From Lacibacter luteus (GTDB taxonomy: Bacteria > Bacteroidota > Bacteroidia > Chitinophagales > Chitinophagaceae), in assembly GCF_004118265.1 (NCBI RefSeq), contig NZ_SDHW01000002.1:682001-746000 (forward strand): DNA of 64,000 bases, read 5' to 3'. Below are positions 42,887-52,412 of this stretch, piece by piece. Position 1 is the stretch's first letter, and each line of letters starts with the position of its first letter. The notes under the pieces were generated by a model. The model did no database searches. It was not told where the DNA came from and was given only the letters and a program-made list of their open reading frames with translations. The position numbers and the translations under genes were made by a program.

Positions 42887-43381
42887 TCAATCTCTCAGCC
42901 ATTTATGCATAGCAGGGTAATCTTCTGCAGTATTGCCCGATTTGGTAACCGTCATACCGAGCCATTGTAAAACAGGAACACCAAAATACCGGCCTGCATC
43001 AAAATCTTCAATAATATTTTTGCCGCCGCCTTTGTAACCTTCTTCATGAAATACAAATGCAGGATCAACAGCAAGATGTTTGCAGGCTGCATAACTCCAT
43101 GCAATAGCCATCATTTCTTCCGAAGCAGCATCTTTACGTTTGGCAATATCAGGGCCGGAAGTATTCATTCGTTCTGCCGATGGAATAACTGCAAGATGCC
43201 CTGCTTCATGAATAATATCGCCGGGGTGTAACAGCTTCTCTTTATCGATTAATATTTTTCCATTGCTGATGAAAATACCGGGAAGAAAGCAATCTTCTGA
43301 ATTAAGCCGGCAAAACACAGTTTCTATGCCGATGCTGTTAATAAAATTGATGGATGTATGAAATAAATTGTCGTTGTTCAT
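42887..43381 (-). CDS. HExxH-motif protein of unknown function
   Basis: A 164-aa soluble protein with the zinc-peptidase motif HEAGH (His58, Glu59, His62) in PGDIIHEAGHLAVIPSAER. A later acidic stretch EEMMAIAWSYAA could give a third ligand. The rest is not recognised. Its start overlaps the upstream oxygenase stop region by 4 bp (ATGA), showing coupled translation. A small metalloprotease is the simplest reading, but the full fold could not be confirmed. Confidence 0.75.
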   Translation of the reverse strand: MNNDNLFHTSINFINSIGIETVFCRLNSEDCFLPGIFISNGKILIDKEKLLHPGDIIHEAGHLAVIPSAERMNTSGPDIAKRKDAASEEMMAIAWSYAACKHLAVDPAFVFHEEGYKGGGKNIIEDFDAGRYFGVPVLQWLGMTVTKSGNTAEDYPAMHKWLRD

Positions 43382-44088
43382 TCGGTTTCTTTTTCCATTT
43401 TATCGGCCAGCTCGAGTGCAGTAGTTGTATTAAGTAAACGCAGCTGGGCAATAATTTTTAATTTCTCTTCTTTCGATTGCTTTGGCTTCTGCCCTTCTTC
43501 AAAATCTTTTTTTAATACAGTGTTTGTTGTAAACTGTTTTTTTATCCAGTCGTTTACTTTGCAATCGAGCACAAGATGTATTCTGTCGCTGTTGCCAAAA
43601 TTGTTGATGCGGTGTTTCAATGTAAGATTCAGGTACCAGCACTCACCCTCCTGCATCGGCACACGTTCATCGGCAAGAAAAAATTCAACTGCAGCATTTG
43701 TAACTACGGGAATATGCAGCCGTACTTCACCATCTTCAAAACGCATGTCATGATCGCTGTGTTCTTTAATAACAGCACCCGCATGCAGCTTCATTAAACG
43801 CACAGCCGTTTTTTCGCATTCAAAAAAAGCAAGAACAGAGCGGATGTAGTTGCATTGTTGCAGCAAAACAGTGTCTTTATAAGCCGGAATAGTTTCTGCA
43901 GCTGCTGAATGGATAGAAATAATATTGTCAATACTTCCGTTAATGGAGCGAAGCGGTAAAATGGTCCAGCTACCTTCGTAATGAGCCGTGTTGTAATGCG
44001 CTTTCCACAAACCACTTTCAAGCAATGCAACTTCTTGCTGCATTTTTTGCACATCGAACTGTTGGTTAAGCTGTAAATACTTTAGCAA
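43378..44088 (-). CDS. Aspartyl/asparaginyl beta-hydroxylase-like Fe(II)/2OG oxygenase
   Basis: A 236-aa soluble protein of the aspartyl_asparaginyl hydroxylase family. The iron site is EHSDHD (His110, Asp112) and LKHRINNFGNSDRIHLVLDC (His159, with Arg169 for 2-oxoglutarate). RLHIPVVTN and the GECWYLNL loop are also family-typical. Members hydroxylate Asp/Asn in proteins or small amides. It lies directly upstream of the HExxH gene (4-bp overlap), so the two likely act together. The last ~40 residues are charged and helical. Confidence 0.88.
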   Translation of the reverse strand: MLKYLQLNQQFDVQKMQQEVALLESGLWKAHYNTAHYEGSWTILPLRSINGSIDNIISIHSAAAETIPAYKDTVLLQQCNYIRSVLAFFECEKTAVRLMKLHAGAVIKEHSDHDMRFEDGEVRLHIPVVTNAAVEFFLADERVPMQEGECWYLNLTLKHRINNFGNSDRIHLVLDCKVNDWIKKQFTTNTVLKKDFEEGQKPKQSKEEKLKIIAQLRLLNTTTALELADKMEKETE

Positions 44089-44146
44089 AAGATGTAGTAT
44101 TGGTTAACGCTGTAAATTAATCGTTTTCATTCGTAATTTGCATGGT

Positions 44147-46183
44147 ATGCCTTTTCAGCTTCATTCACCATATACTCCCAGTGGCGATCAGCCACTCGCT
44201 ATTCAGCAACTCACCGAAGGAATTTTAAACGGTGAAAAATACCAAACCTTATTGGGTGTAACAGGTAGTGGTAAAACATTTACCATGGCCAATGTTATAC
44301 AGAATGTGCAGCGGCCAACGCTTGTGCTTACGCATAACAAAACATTGGTGGCACAGTTGTATGGGGAGTTTAAACAGTTTTTTCCGGATAATGCGGTGGG
44401 TTATTTCGTAAGCTATTACGATTACTATCAGCCTGAGGCATACATGCCGGTGAGCGGAACTTACATCGAAAAAGATCTGAGCATTAACGAAGAGCTTGAC
44501 AAACTTCGTTTGCAGGCAACAAGTGAATTGTTGAGTGGGCGGAGAGATATTATTGTGGTGGCGAGTGTAAGTTGTATTTATGGTATGGGTAATCCTACCG
44601 ATTTTGAAAATGGCATCATCCGTATTCAAAAGAACCAGGTGTTATCAAGGCAGGGCTTTTTGCACTCGTTGGTCAACAGTTTATACACCCGTTCGCAAGG
44701 CGATTTTAACAGGGGCAGCTTTCGTGTAAAAGGCGATACGGTTGATATTAATCTCCCGTACGTTGATTTTGGTTATCGCATTACGTTCTTCGGCGATGAG
44801 ATCGAAGAAATTGAAACCATCGAGATTAAATCGGGCAAACGGATTGGTAAAGTAGACAATGCTGCTATCTTTCCTGCCAACTTATACATTGCGCCGAAAG
44901 ACATGATGCAGCAGATCATTTATGAAATACAGGACGAATCGGCTGCACAGGTTGAATACTTTAAGCGTGAAGGAAAATATATTGAAGCCCAGCGTTTGAA
45001 GGAACGCACAGAATACGATCTTGAAATGATACGTGAGCTGGGTTACTGCAACGGTATTGAAAACTATTCCCGGTTTTTCGACAGGCGCACACCCGGTACA
45101 AGGCCATTCTGCTTGTTAGATTATTTTCCGAAAGATTATTTAATGATCATTGATGAAAGCCATCAAACTATTCCGCAGGTGAGCGGTATGTATGGCGGCG
45201 ACAGAAGCCGTAAAATGGTGTTGGTAGATTATGGTTTCCGTTTACCGAGTGCATTAGATAACCGTCCGCTCAATTTTCATGAATTTGAAAGTTTATTGAA
45301 CCAGGTGGTGTTTGTGAGTGCAACGCCAGATGACTACGAACTGGAAAAAACAGAAGGGATTGTGGCAGAACAAGTAGTTCGTCCAACAGGTTTGCTGGAT
45401 CCGCCCATCGAAATTCGTCCGAGTGTAAACCAGATCGATGACTTGTTAGACGAAATTGATAAACGAGTTAAAAAAGGCGATCGTGTTTTGGTAACAACAC
45501 TCACCAAGCGCATGGCCGAAGAAATGGATAAGTACCTGCACCGCATCAACATCAAATCAAAATACATCCATAGCGAAGTGGATACACTCGAGCGTGTGGA
45601 AATTTTACGCCAGTTACGTTTAGGAGATATAGATGTGTTGGTGGGTGTAAATCTGTTGCGTGAAGGGTTGGATTTACCGGAGGTGTCGTTGGTAGCAATA
45701 TTGGATGCAGATAAAGAAGGATTCCTGCGCAATGAAAAAAGTTTAACGCAAACTGCAGGTCGTGCTGCACGTAATGTAGATGGCTTGGTGATTTTTTATG
45801 CCGATAAAATGACCGAAAGCATGCGACGCACCATTGAAGAAACAAGCCGTCGCAGAGAAAAACAGGTTGCTTATAACATTGAGCATGGTATTACGCCAAC
45901 AACCGTGAAGAAATCGATAGAGCAGGTAATGAAACAAACATCCGTGCTCGATATTAAAGGTTACGATCCTGCGAAAACCTATGCACTTGCACCCGATGGT
46001 GAATTGGTTGTTGCAGCAGAAGACCAGGAAGTATATCAAACCATTCCACAAATGGAGAAAGCCATCGCCCGAACCAAAAAGCAGATGGAGAAAGCTGCCC
46101 GTGATCTCGATTTTATGGAAGCCGCAAGGCTGCGGGATGAAATGTTCCGTTTACAAAAGGAGTTGGATGAAATGAAGAAATAG
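44147..46183 (+). CDS. uvrB: Excinuclease ABC subunit B
   Basis: A 678-aa nucleotide-excision-repair helicase-like protein. The start at 44147 (MPFQLHSPYTPSGDQP) matches UvrB N-termini. A TAATTTG promoter-like box at 44134-44140 rules out the in-frame TTG at 44138. Walker A is GVTGSGKTFTMAN. The beta-hairpin is FVSYYDYYQPEAYMP, the DEAD-type motif is IIDESHQTIPQ and motif VI is TQTAGRAARN. The C-terminal UVR motif (MEKAARDLDFMEAARLRDEM) binds UvrC. UvrA and UvrC are not in the window. Confidence 0.97.
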   Translation: MPFQLHSPYTPSGDQPLAIQQLTEGILNGEKYQTLLGVTGSGKTFTMANVIQNVQRPTLVLTHNKTLVAQLYGEFKQFFPDNAVGYFVSYYDYYQPEAYMPVSGTYIEKDLSINEELDKLRLQATSELLSGRRDIIVVASVSCIYGMGNPTDFENGIIRIQKNQVLSRQGFLHSLVNSLYTRSQGDFNRGSFRVKGDTVDINLPYVDFGYRITFFGDEIEEIETIEIKSGKRIGKVDNAAIFPANLYIAPKDMMQQIIYEIQDESAAQVEYFKREGKYIEAQRLKERTEYDLEMIRELGYCNGIENYSRFFDRRTPGTRPFCLLDYFPKDYLMIIDESHQTIPQVSGMYGGDRSRKMVLVDYGFRLPSALDNRPLNFHEFESLLNQVVFVSATPDDYELEKTEGIVAEQVVRPTGLLDPPIEIRPSVNQIDDLLDEIDKRVKKGDRVLVTTLTKRMAEEMDKYLHRINIKSKYIHSEVDTLERVEILRQLRLGDIDVLVGVNLLREGLDLPEVSLVAILDADKEGFLRNEKSLTQTAGRAARNVDGLVIFYADKMTESMRRTIEETSRRREKQVAYNIEHGITPTTVKKSIEQVMKQTSVLDIKGYDPAKTYALAPDGELVVAAEDQEVYQTIPQMEKAIARTKKQMEKAARDLDFMEAARLRDEMFRLQKELDEMKK

Positions 46184-46251
46184 TGAACGCTTAACTCCCG
46201 TCAGGCAGTTGCGAACTCTGACGGCTGTTGAACTGTATTTTCCGTTTCGCT

Positions 46252-46315
46252 CATATCTCGACTTCGTTCGATATGGCTGATCCGTCCTTTTTCCTTGAGC
46301 AAAGTCGAAGGGCGG
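46252..46315. repeat. Intergenic repeat with TCGACTTCG-type palindrome
   Basis: CATATC (46252-46257) and GATATG (46270-46275) flank TCGACTTCGTTC. About 30 bp further, GAGCAAAGTCGAAGGGCGG is a partial inverted match to it. Words of this type are common dispersed intergenic repeats in Bacteroidota. Confidence 0.55.
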
Positions 46316-46394
46316 TGCGCAGGAGTCTATTCCGCTGTTTGTGTATTTTCCACATCTTTTCTTAACTTGATAGCTGTTCATCAAAAGATCAGCC

Positions 46395-47135
46395 ATGTTC
46401 ACATTTGCTTTATTTAATCTCAAGGGTGGAGTTGGTAAAACAGCCAGTTGTGTAAATTTTGCGTACCTCGCAGCAAAAGACGGTTACAAAACATTGTTAT
46501 GGGATATTGATCCGCAGGGAGCAACATCGTTCTATTACAAAGTTAAGCCCAAGCAAAAAGTGGCAATGAAAGATCTGGTAGGCAAAGATGCAGAATTGGC
46601 CGACAGCATCATGGCTACAGAATATGAAAACCTCGATATTATTCCTGCCGATATTACTGCAAAAGCGCACGATGTAATGATCGATGAAATGCAGGCATCA
46701 AAAAAGCGCCTGGCAACTGTGTTGAAGCAATTGAAAAACGATTATGATTTTGTGTTCATTGATTGCCCTCCCGGTTTAAGTTCGTTGGCAGAAAATATTT
46801 TTAATGCAGCAGATGTTGTGTTGATGCCGATTATTCCAACAACACTTTCTGTTCGCACCTATAACATGGTAAAAGATTTTTTTAAAGAGAAGAACATCGA
46901 TAATAAAAAGATGACTTGCTTTTTTACAATGACCGATCTGCGCCGTACCATGCACAACGAAGTGATGGAAGAATTATATAAAGACAAACGCTTCTTTGAA
47001 AACTATATTCCTTATTTAAGTGATGTAGAAAAAATGGGTGTGCACAAAGCTCCGCTTGAAGAATTTGCACGCAGCAGTTATGCAGCACAATGCTATCGTG
47101 ACTTGTGGGAAGAGATTAAAGAAGGCGTGCTGTAA
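46395..47135 (+). CDS. ParA family ATPase (orphan)
   Basis: A 246-aa deviant-Walker ATPase: FNLKGGVGKTASCVNFAYLAA (Walker A with the signature lysine), LLWDIDPQGATSFYY (switch I region) and FVFIDCPPGLSSLAEN (Walker B). Length and motifs fit chromosome/plasmid partition or protein-positioning ParA/MipZ-type proteins. There is no ParB gene or parS-like cluster next to it, so the cargo is unknown. It lies between uvrB and a small secreted protein gene. Confidence 0.92.
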   Translation: MFTFALFNLKGGVGKTASCVNFAYLAAKDGYKTLLWDIDPQGATSFYYKVKPKQKVAMKDLVGKDAELADSIMATEYENLDIIPADITAKAHDVMIDEMQASKKRLATVLKQLKNDYDFVFIDCPPGLSSLAENIFNAADVVLMPIIPTTLSVRTYNMVKDFFKEKNIDNKKMTCFFTMTDLRRTMHNEVMEELYKDKRFFENYIPYLSDVEKMGVHKAPLEEFARSSYAAQCYRDLWEEIKEGVL

Positions 47136-47267
47136 CCCTTTGTAGTACTGCATTTGAGCCAACCGTAAATTTACCGCTTACGGGGTAAGTACTAACCCTG
47201 AATTTTTGAAAAACAACTTGTAACAGTTGCATATTAGCGAAACTGTTTCTACATTTGAACTGTCCAA

Positions 47268-47275
47268 TATTTTTG
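47268..47275 (+). promoter_or_regulatory. -7 promoter box for the 65-aa protein gene
   Basis: TATTTTTG, an exact TAnnTTTG match ending 21 nt before the ATG at 47297. Confidence 0.5.
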
Positions 47276-47296
47276 AAAAAACTAAATCCAAATGTC

Positions 47297-47494
47297 ATGA
47301 AAAAACCATTGCGTTTCTTCTCATTCGTATTTTTCCTCTTTGCAATTTATTTAAACGTGTTCTATAAGGAAGATTCTTTCTTAGCACGTGTTGTTGCAGG
47401 TAAAGCAGAAGTTTCAAAACAACAAACAGCTCAACAGCAAACAAAGGAAGCGAAGCCTTTGGAAAATGAACTTGCTGAAAACTCAGCTAAGTAA
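47297..47494 (+). CDS. Small secreted or membrane-anchored protein of unknown function
   Basis: A 65-aa protein starting MKKPLRFFSFVFFLFAIYLN, with one hydrophobic segment (residues 6-22). A Gln/Lys/Glu-rich tail follows (SKQQTAQQQTKEAKPLENE). No family was recognised. The promoter position supports 47297 over an ATG 14 codons upstream. Confidence 0.6.
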   Translation: MKKPLRFFSFVFFLFAIYLNVFYKEDSFLARVVAGKAEVSKQQTAQQQTKEAKPLENELAENSAK

Positions 47495-47611
47495 TTCCGT
47501 CGTACATATCGTACAACAAGTTTCAATTCGTTAAGCACGTCAACGAACCGGCGATCCGTACCCTATATTTTTTGCTGCCGGTGTTGAATTTTCTCATAAT
47601 GTAAGTTTTGC

Positions 47612-47633
47612 GGAGGTGGTTTCCACCACCTCC
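47612..47633 (+). terminator. Rho-independent terminator
   Basis: Stem GGAGGTGGT (47612-47620) / ACCACCTCC (47625-47633) with loop TTCC, followed by TGTATTTTTTT. Confidence 0.88.
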
Positions 47634-47735
47634 TGTATTTTTTTGCTTACATGAAAACCACGTTGAAAAAACGGGGCTTTTGTCGTTTATAAAAATTTCT
47701 CTTTCTCTCTTTGGCAAGGGTGTTAACTTAGCGGC

Positions 47736-50636
47736 ATGGCCAATGATAAAAAAGTTTTTTTGCTCGATGCGTTTGCACTCATCTTTCGTGCATATTATGC
47801 ACTCATTCGTAATCCACGTAATACATCTAAAGGAAAAAACACCAACGCACAGTTTGGTTTTACCAATGCATTGATTGAACTCATCACCAAACAAAAGCCA
47901 TCACACATGGCTGTTTGTTTTGATACAGCAGCCCCAACAGAACGTCATACCGATTTTGCAGAATACAAAGCCAACAGGCAAGATGCGCCGGAAGACCTTC
48001 TCCTGGCTATTCCTGATATTAAGCGAATCATCAAAGGCTTCAACATTCCGGTTATTGAAAAAGATGGATATGAAGCAGATGATGTAATTGGTACATTGAG
48101 TAAACAAGGTGAAGCGGCGGGTTACGAAGTGTATATGGTAACACCTGATAAAGATTATGGTCAGCTTGTAACAGAGAAAGTAAAAATTTATAAACCTGCT
48201 TACCAGGGTGGCGATGTGGAGATCATGGGCCCTGAAGAGGTGTGTGCCAAATGGAATATTAAAGAAGTAAGCCAGGTAATTGATATACTGGGTATGATGG
48301 GTGATGCAGTAGATAATATTCCCGGCATACCAGGTGTAGGCGAAAAAACAGCAGCCAAACTTTTAGCTGAATATGGTACATTGGAAAATGTATTAGCCAA
48401 CGCAGCTAATGTAAAAGGTAAGATGGGCGAAAAAATTGCTGCAGGAAAAGATCTTGCCATTATGAGTAAGAAACTCGCCACCATTATTACCGATGCACCT
48501 GTTGAATTTCATGAAGAAGATTTTCGTTTAAAAGAGTGGAATAAAGAAGAGTTGAAAGAAGTGTTTGCTGAACTGGAATTTAAAACCATCGGCAAACGTA
48601 TCCTGGGCGATGACTTTAACGTGTTTTCAACTGCTCCCGTTGCTGTACAGCGTGATTTGTTTGGAAATATAGTAGACACAACAATGGGCGAAGTAAGAAA
48701 GGAATCCAAACCGGCAGCAAAAGCAAATCAACCTGATACAAAAACTTCAGTTGAAGAAAAAGAAACAGAAGATGCGGCAGCAGAAGAAGAAGGTTCTTCT
48801 GAATTTACCATTGCTTCCAACAACATTCATAATACCGCACACGAATACATTGCTGTAACTTCAAAGGATGAATTAAAAAAACTTGTTGAAGAGCTGCTGC
48901 AGCAAAAAGAAATTTGTTTTGATACTGAAACAACCGGTATTGATGCCAATGATTGTGAATTGGTGGGTATGAGTTTTTCTTATGAGCCACACAAAGCATG
49001 GTACATTCCCTGTTCAGCCAACCAGGATGAAACAAAAGCAACACTGAAAATTTTTCAACCATTGTTTGCAGATGAAAGTAAAACATGGATCGGGCAGAAT
49101 ATTAAATACGATCTGTTGGTACTGAAATGGTATGAAGTTGAATTGAAAGGACAACTGTTTGACACCATGCTGGCGCATTATGTAATTGAACCGGATGGCA
49201 AACGCAGCATGGATATTCTTAGTGCACAACTGCTCGGTTACGAACCTGTGCATATTGAAGAATTAATTGGTAAGAAAGGAAAAACGCAAGGTACCATGCG
49301 TGATGTGGAGTTGGAAAAGATAACCGATTACGCAGCGGAAGATGCAGACATTACCTTGCAAATAAAACATGCGTTGTTTCCCGGCTTGAAAGAGAAAGAA
49401 GTAGAGAAAGTTTTTTACGAAGTGGAAAACCCATTGGTAAAAGTGCTGACCGATATGGAGTTTGAAGGTGTAAAAGTGGATGTGGACTTCTTAAATGATT
49501 ATTCAAAACAGCTGGAGAAAGATGCGAAGGAAGCTGAGGAAAGAGTGTACAGTTCATCCGGTTTAAAATTCAATCTTGCTTCGCCAAAACAATTAGGTGA
49601 AGTGTTGTTCGATCATTTAAAGCTTGATCCCAAAGCGAAGAAAACAAAAACAGGTCAGTACGCAACCGGCGAAGATGTGTTGTTAAAACTTGCACATACA
49701 AGTCCGATTGTAGAAGATATTCTTGCTTTCCGTGAGTTGACAAAACTGAAATCAACGTATGTTGATGCATTGCCGCAACTGATCAACCGCAAAACAGGTC
49801 GTGTGCATACAACATACGGACAAGCTGTTGCAGTTACCGGTCGTTTGGCAAGTAACAATCCCAACCTGCAAAATATTCCGGTGCGTACAGAACGTGGACG
49901 GGAAATACGCAAAGCATTTGTACCACGGGATGAAAATCATTTACTGGTGAGCGCCGATTATTCGCAAATTGAATTGCGTATTGTAGCTGCCATCAGTGGC
50001 GATCCTGCCATGTGCGATGCATTTATTCAAGGCAAGGATATTCATACAGCTACTGCTGCCAAAGTGTATAAGGTTGAAGAGAAAGACGTAACCAAAGAAA
50101 TGCGTTACAAAGCAAAGAGTGTAAACTTTGGTATCATTTACGGGCAAGGTGCATTTGGTTTGGCCGATAATTTAGGCATCAGCCGCACCGAAGCAAAGGA
50201 GATCATTGATAATTATAAGCGTGAGTTTGCAGGCATTCAAAAGTATATGGATGACACGGTGAATTTTGCACGTGAAAATGGTTATGTGGAAACACTCATG
50301 GGCCGCAAGCGTTGGTTGCGTGATATTAACTCCAGCAACTTTACGGTACGTGGTTATGCGGAACGAAATGCTATCAATTCACCTATCCAGGGAACAGCGG
50401 CGGATATGATCAAACTGGCCATGATCAAAACACATGCGGCATTAAAAAACAGCAAGCTGAAAAGTAAAATGATTTTGCAGGTGCATGATGAATTGATCTT
50501 TGATGTAGTAAAAGAAGAAGCAGATGAAATAAAAGCATTGATCATTGATTGTATGCAGACCGCTATGCCGCTTACACACGGCGTACCGGTAATTGCAGAA
50601 GCCGGTACAGGCGTTAACTGGTTAGAGGCGCATTAA
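47736..50636 (+). CDS. polA: DNA polymerase I
   Basis: A 966-aa family A polymerase. The N-terminal 5' nuclease (about 1-295) includes the acidic DGYEADDVIGTL and the helix-hairpin-helix GIPGVGEKTAAKLL. A low-complexity Lys/Glu/Ala linker follows (about 320-360). The 3'-5' exonuclease appears active: CFDTETTGID, GQNIKYDLLVL and YAAEDADITL. The polymerase domain has motif A DYSQIELRIVA, the O-helix region RYKAKSVNFGIIYGQ and motif C QVHDELIFDV. It works in Okazaki-fragment processing and repair. A globin gene starts 1 bp after its stop codon. Confidence 0.97.
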   Translation: MANDKKVFLLDAFALIFRAYYALIRNPRNTSKGKNTNAQFGFTNALIELITKQKPSHMAVCFDTAAPTERHTDFAEYKANRQDAPEDLLLAIPDIKRIIKGFNIPVIEKDGYEADDVIGTLSKQGEAAGYEVYMVTPDKDYGQLVTEKVKIYKPAYQGGDVEIMGPEEVCAKWNIKEVSQVIDILGMMGDAVDNIPGIPGVGEKTAAKLLAEYGTLENVLANAANVKGKMGEKIAAGKDLAIMSKKLATIITDAPVEFHEEDFRLKEWNKEELKEVFAELEFKTIGKRILGDDFNVFSTAPVAVQRDLFGNIVDTTMGEVRKESKPAAKANQPDTKTSVEEKETEDAAAEEEGSSEFTIASNNIHNTAHEYIAVTSKDELKKLVEELLQQKEICFDTETTGIDANDCELVGMSFSYEPHKAWYIPCSANQDETKATLKIFQPLFADESKTWIGQNIKYDLLVLKWYEVELKGQLFDTMLAHYVIEPDGKRSMDILSAQLLGYEPVHIEELIGKKGKTQGTMRDVELEKITDYAAEDADITLQIKHALFPGLKEKEVEKVFYEVENPLVKVLTDMEFEGVKVDVDFLNDYSKQLEKDAKEAEERVYSSSGLKFNLASPKQLGEVLFDHLKLDPKAKKTKTGQYATGEDVLLKLAHTSPIVEDILAFRELTKLKSTYVDALPQLINRKTGRVHTTYGQAVAVTGRLASNNPNLQNIPVRTERGREIRKAFVPRDENHLLVSADYSQIELRIVAAISGDPAMCDAFIQGKDIHTATAAKVYKVEEKDVTKEMRYKAKSVNFGIIYGQGAFGLADNLGISRTEAKEIIDNYKREFAGIQKYMDDTVNFARENGYVETLMGRKRWLRDINSSNFTVRGYAERNAINSPIQGTAADMIKLAMIKTHAALKNSKLKSKMILQVHDELIFDVVKEEADEIKALIIDCMQTAMPLTHGVPVIAEAGTGVNWLEAH

Positions 50637-50637
50637 T

Positions 50638-51024
50638 ATGAAAACAGATATTCGCAACAGGGAAGATATCCGTTTGTTAATGGAACGGTTTTACGATAAA
50701 CTGCTGACCGATAAAAGCATCAGTTATTTGTTTACTGATGTGGCGAAGATCAATTTAGAGGAGCATTTTCCTGTGCTGGTTGATTTTTGGGATTCGATTT
50801 TATTCCAGTCGGACACGTATCAAAAAAATGCTATGAAGCCACATCTGGATCTGCATCAGCAATCGCCGTTGGAAGCCCGTCATTTTAAAACATGGCTGGG
50901 GTATTTTACAGCAACAGTTGATGAATTGTTTGAAGGCGACAAAGCAGAGCTGGCAAGGCAACGGGCAACCAGCATTGCTACAATCATGCAGATAAAAATG
51001 ATTGAAATAAAAAACAAAATTTAA
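50638..51024 (+). CDS. Group III truncated haemoglobin
   Basis: A 128-aa single-domain globin of the group 3 type. ERFYDKLLTD near the N-terminus contains the B10 tyrosine. DFWDSILFQSDTYQKNAM lies in the middle. The proximal histidine is in LEARHFKTWLGYF. Group III globins bind O2, NO or sulfide-like ligands; their physiological role is not settled. The gene begins 1 bp after polA stops, so the two are surely co-transcribed. Confidence 0.92.
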   Translation: MKTDIRNREDIRLLMERFYDKLLTDKSISYLFTDVAKINLEEHFPVLVDFWDSILFQSDTYQKNAMKPHLDLHQQSPLEARHFKTWLGYFTATVDELFEGDKAELARQRATSIATIMQIKMIEIKNKI

Positions 51025-51062
51025 ATTGCTGTATCTCCTGTTAACCCGTTGAATAGCTTGTT

Positions 51063-52322
51063 ATGCGTTTGCTTTCGTTATTGTTTTTGATGTTTGTAAC
51101 AGCTGCGTTATCGGCGCAACAGAAAACCATTCGCTTTATTAACGGGCAATGGTTTAATGGTATAGGGTTTACTGCTGCAGAATTTTACAGTGTAAATGGC
51201 TATCTCACTAAAAATAAACCGGCAGCTGTTGATACGGTTGTTGATCTCAAAAATCAGTTTGTAATTCCACCTTTTGGTGAAGCACATAATCATTCTCCTG
51301 AAACCGATCAGGATCTGGATGTATACATCGAACGTTATTTGTCTGATGGTATCTTCTACATTAAAAATCCCAACAGTATTCCCTTTGCAACAAATAAAAT
51401 TTTAAATCGGTTAAACAAACCAAACAGTGTAGATGTTTTATTTGCAAATGGTGGTATTACAGCCAATGGTGGGCACCCCTCAACATTATATCCCTACCTG
51501 CTCACCACAACCTATAAAAAAGCATTACCCGGCTGGACAGCTAAAAGCTTTGAAGGAGAAGCCTATTACCTGGTAAATTCAAAAGAAGAGTTAGAAAAGA
51601 AATGGCCTTATATACTTGCACAAAAGCCCGGCTTTATTAAGTTCTATTTAATCTTCTCAGAAGAATATAAGGAGAGAAAAGATGATACAGCATTTAATGG
51701 CAAGAAGGGAATTGATCCGGAGCTTGCAAAGATCATTGTAAAAAAAGCACACGCTGCAGGATTAAAAGTTAGTGCGCATGCAGAAACACCAAACGATTTG
51801 AAAGTTGCTTTGCGTGCAGGTGTGGATGAGATCAATCATTTGCCGGGGTACCAGGTACGTTGGCGTGGAGGTTACACTGCAGAATACTATAAACTTGACA
51901 AAAGTACTGTGCGTTTGTTTAAGAAAAAGCGTGTACATGCCGACGCAACTTACTCATTATTGAAAACAGAACTGAAACCGATAACTAATGAGCAATACAA
52001 GGCACAGGTAAACGTTCAAACCTATAACTTGCAATTATTGAAGAAATATAAAGTGCCTGTTACAATTGGTTGCGATAGTTATAATCTTACAGCCAAAACA
52101 GAAATAGAATATTTGCAATTACTGAATGTTTATAATAATCTGGAGTTGTTGAAGATGTGGTGCGAAATAACTCCACAAAATATTTTTCCGAAACGCAAAA
52201 TAGCAGCATTGAGAGAAGGATATGAAGCCAGCTTTCTTGTACTGAAACAAAATCCTGTTGAATCATTTGATGCATTGTATCATATTGAATTGCGGGTAAA
52301 ACAAGGTGTAATACTTTGGTAA
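51063..52322 (+). CDS. Secreted amidohydrolase family protein
   Basis: A 419-aa protein with a signal peptide (MRLLSLLFLMFVTAALSAQQ). The metal-dependent hydrolase fold shows PPFGEAHNHSPE (HxH motif), AHAAGLKVSAHAET (third His), DEINHLPGY (fourth His) and GCDSYN (catalytic Asp). The end has the short beta domain typical of the superfamily. The substrate is unknown; relatives include prolidases, imidazolonepropionases and other cyclic amidases. It is probably periplasmic. Confidence 0.87.
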   Translation: MRLLSLLFLMFVTAALSAQQKTIRFINGQWFNGIGFTAAEFYSVNGYLTKNKPAAVDTVVDLKNQFVIPPFGEAHNHSPETDQDLDVYIERYLSDGIFYIKNPNSIPFATNKILNRLNKPNSVDVLFANGGITANGGHPSTLYPYLLTTTYKKALPGWTAKSFEGEAYYLVNSKEELEKKWPYILAQKPGFIKFYLIFSEEYKERKDDTAFNGKKGIDPELAKIIVKKAHAAGLKVSAHAETPNDLKVALRAGVDEINHLPGYQVRWRGGYTAEYYKLDKSTVRLFKKKRVHADATYSLLKTELKPITNEQYKAQVNVQTYNLQLLKKYKVPVTIGCDSYNLTAKTEIEYLQLLNVYNNLELLKMWCEITPQNIFPKRKIAALREGYEASFLVLKQNPVESFDALYHIELRVKQGVILW

Positions 52323-52412
52323 GCTTGATGTATGTAGTAATAAATACCATGAGGCTGTCATTGATTGGTTTAAATTCATCTGAATTGTGCATTTACAAAC
52401 GTTAGCAAAAAA

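Noticed and set aside
44249-44629. 126-codon open frame on the minus strand opposite uvrB
   Set aside because: Antisense shadow of uvrB; composition is that of a reversed coding sequence.
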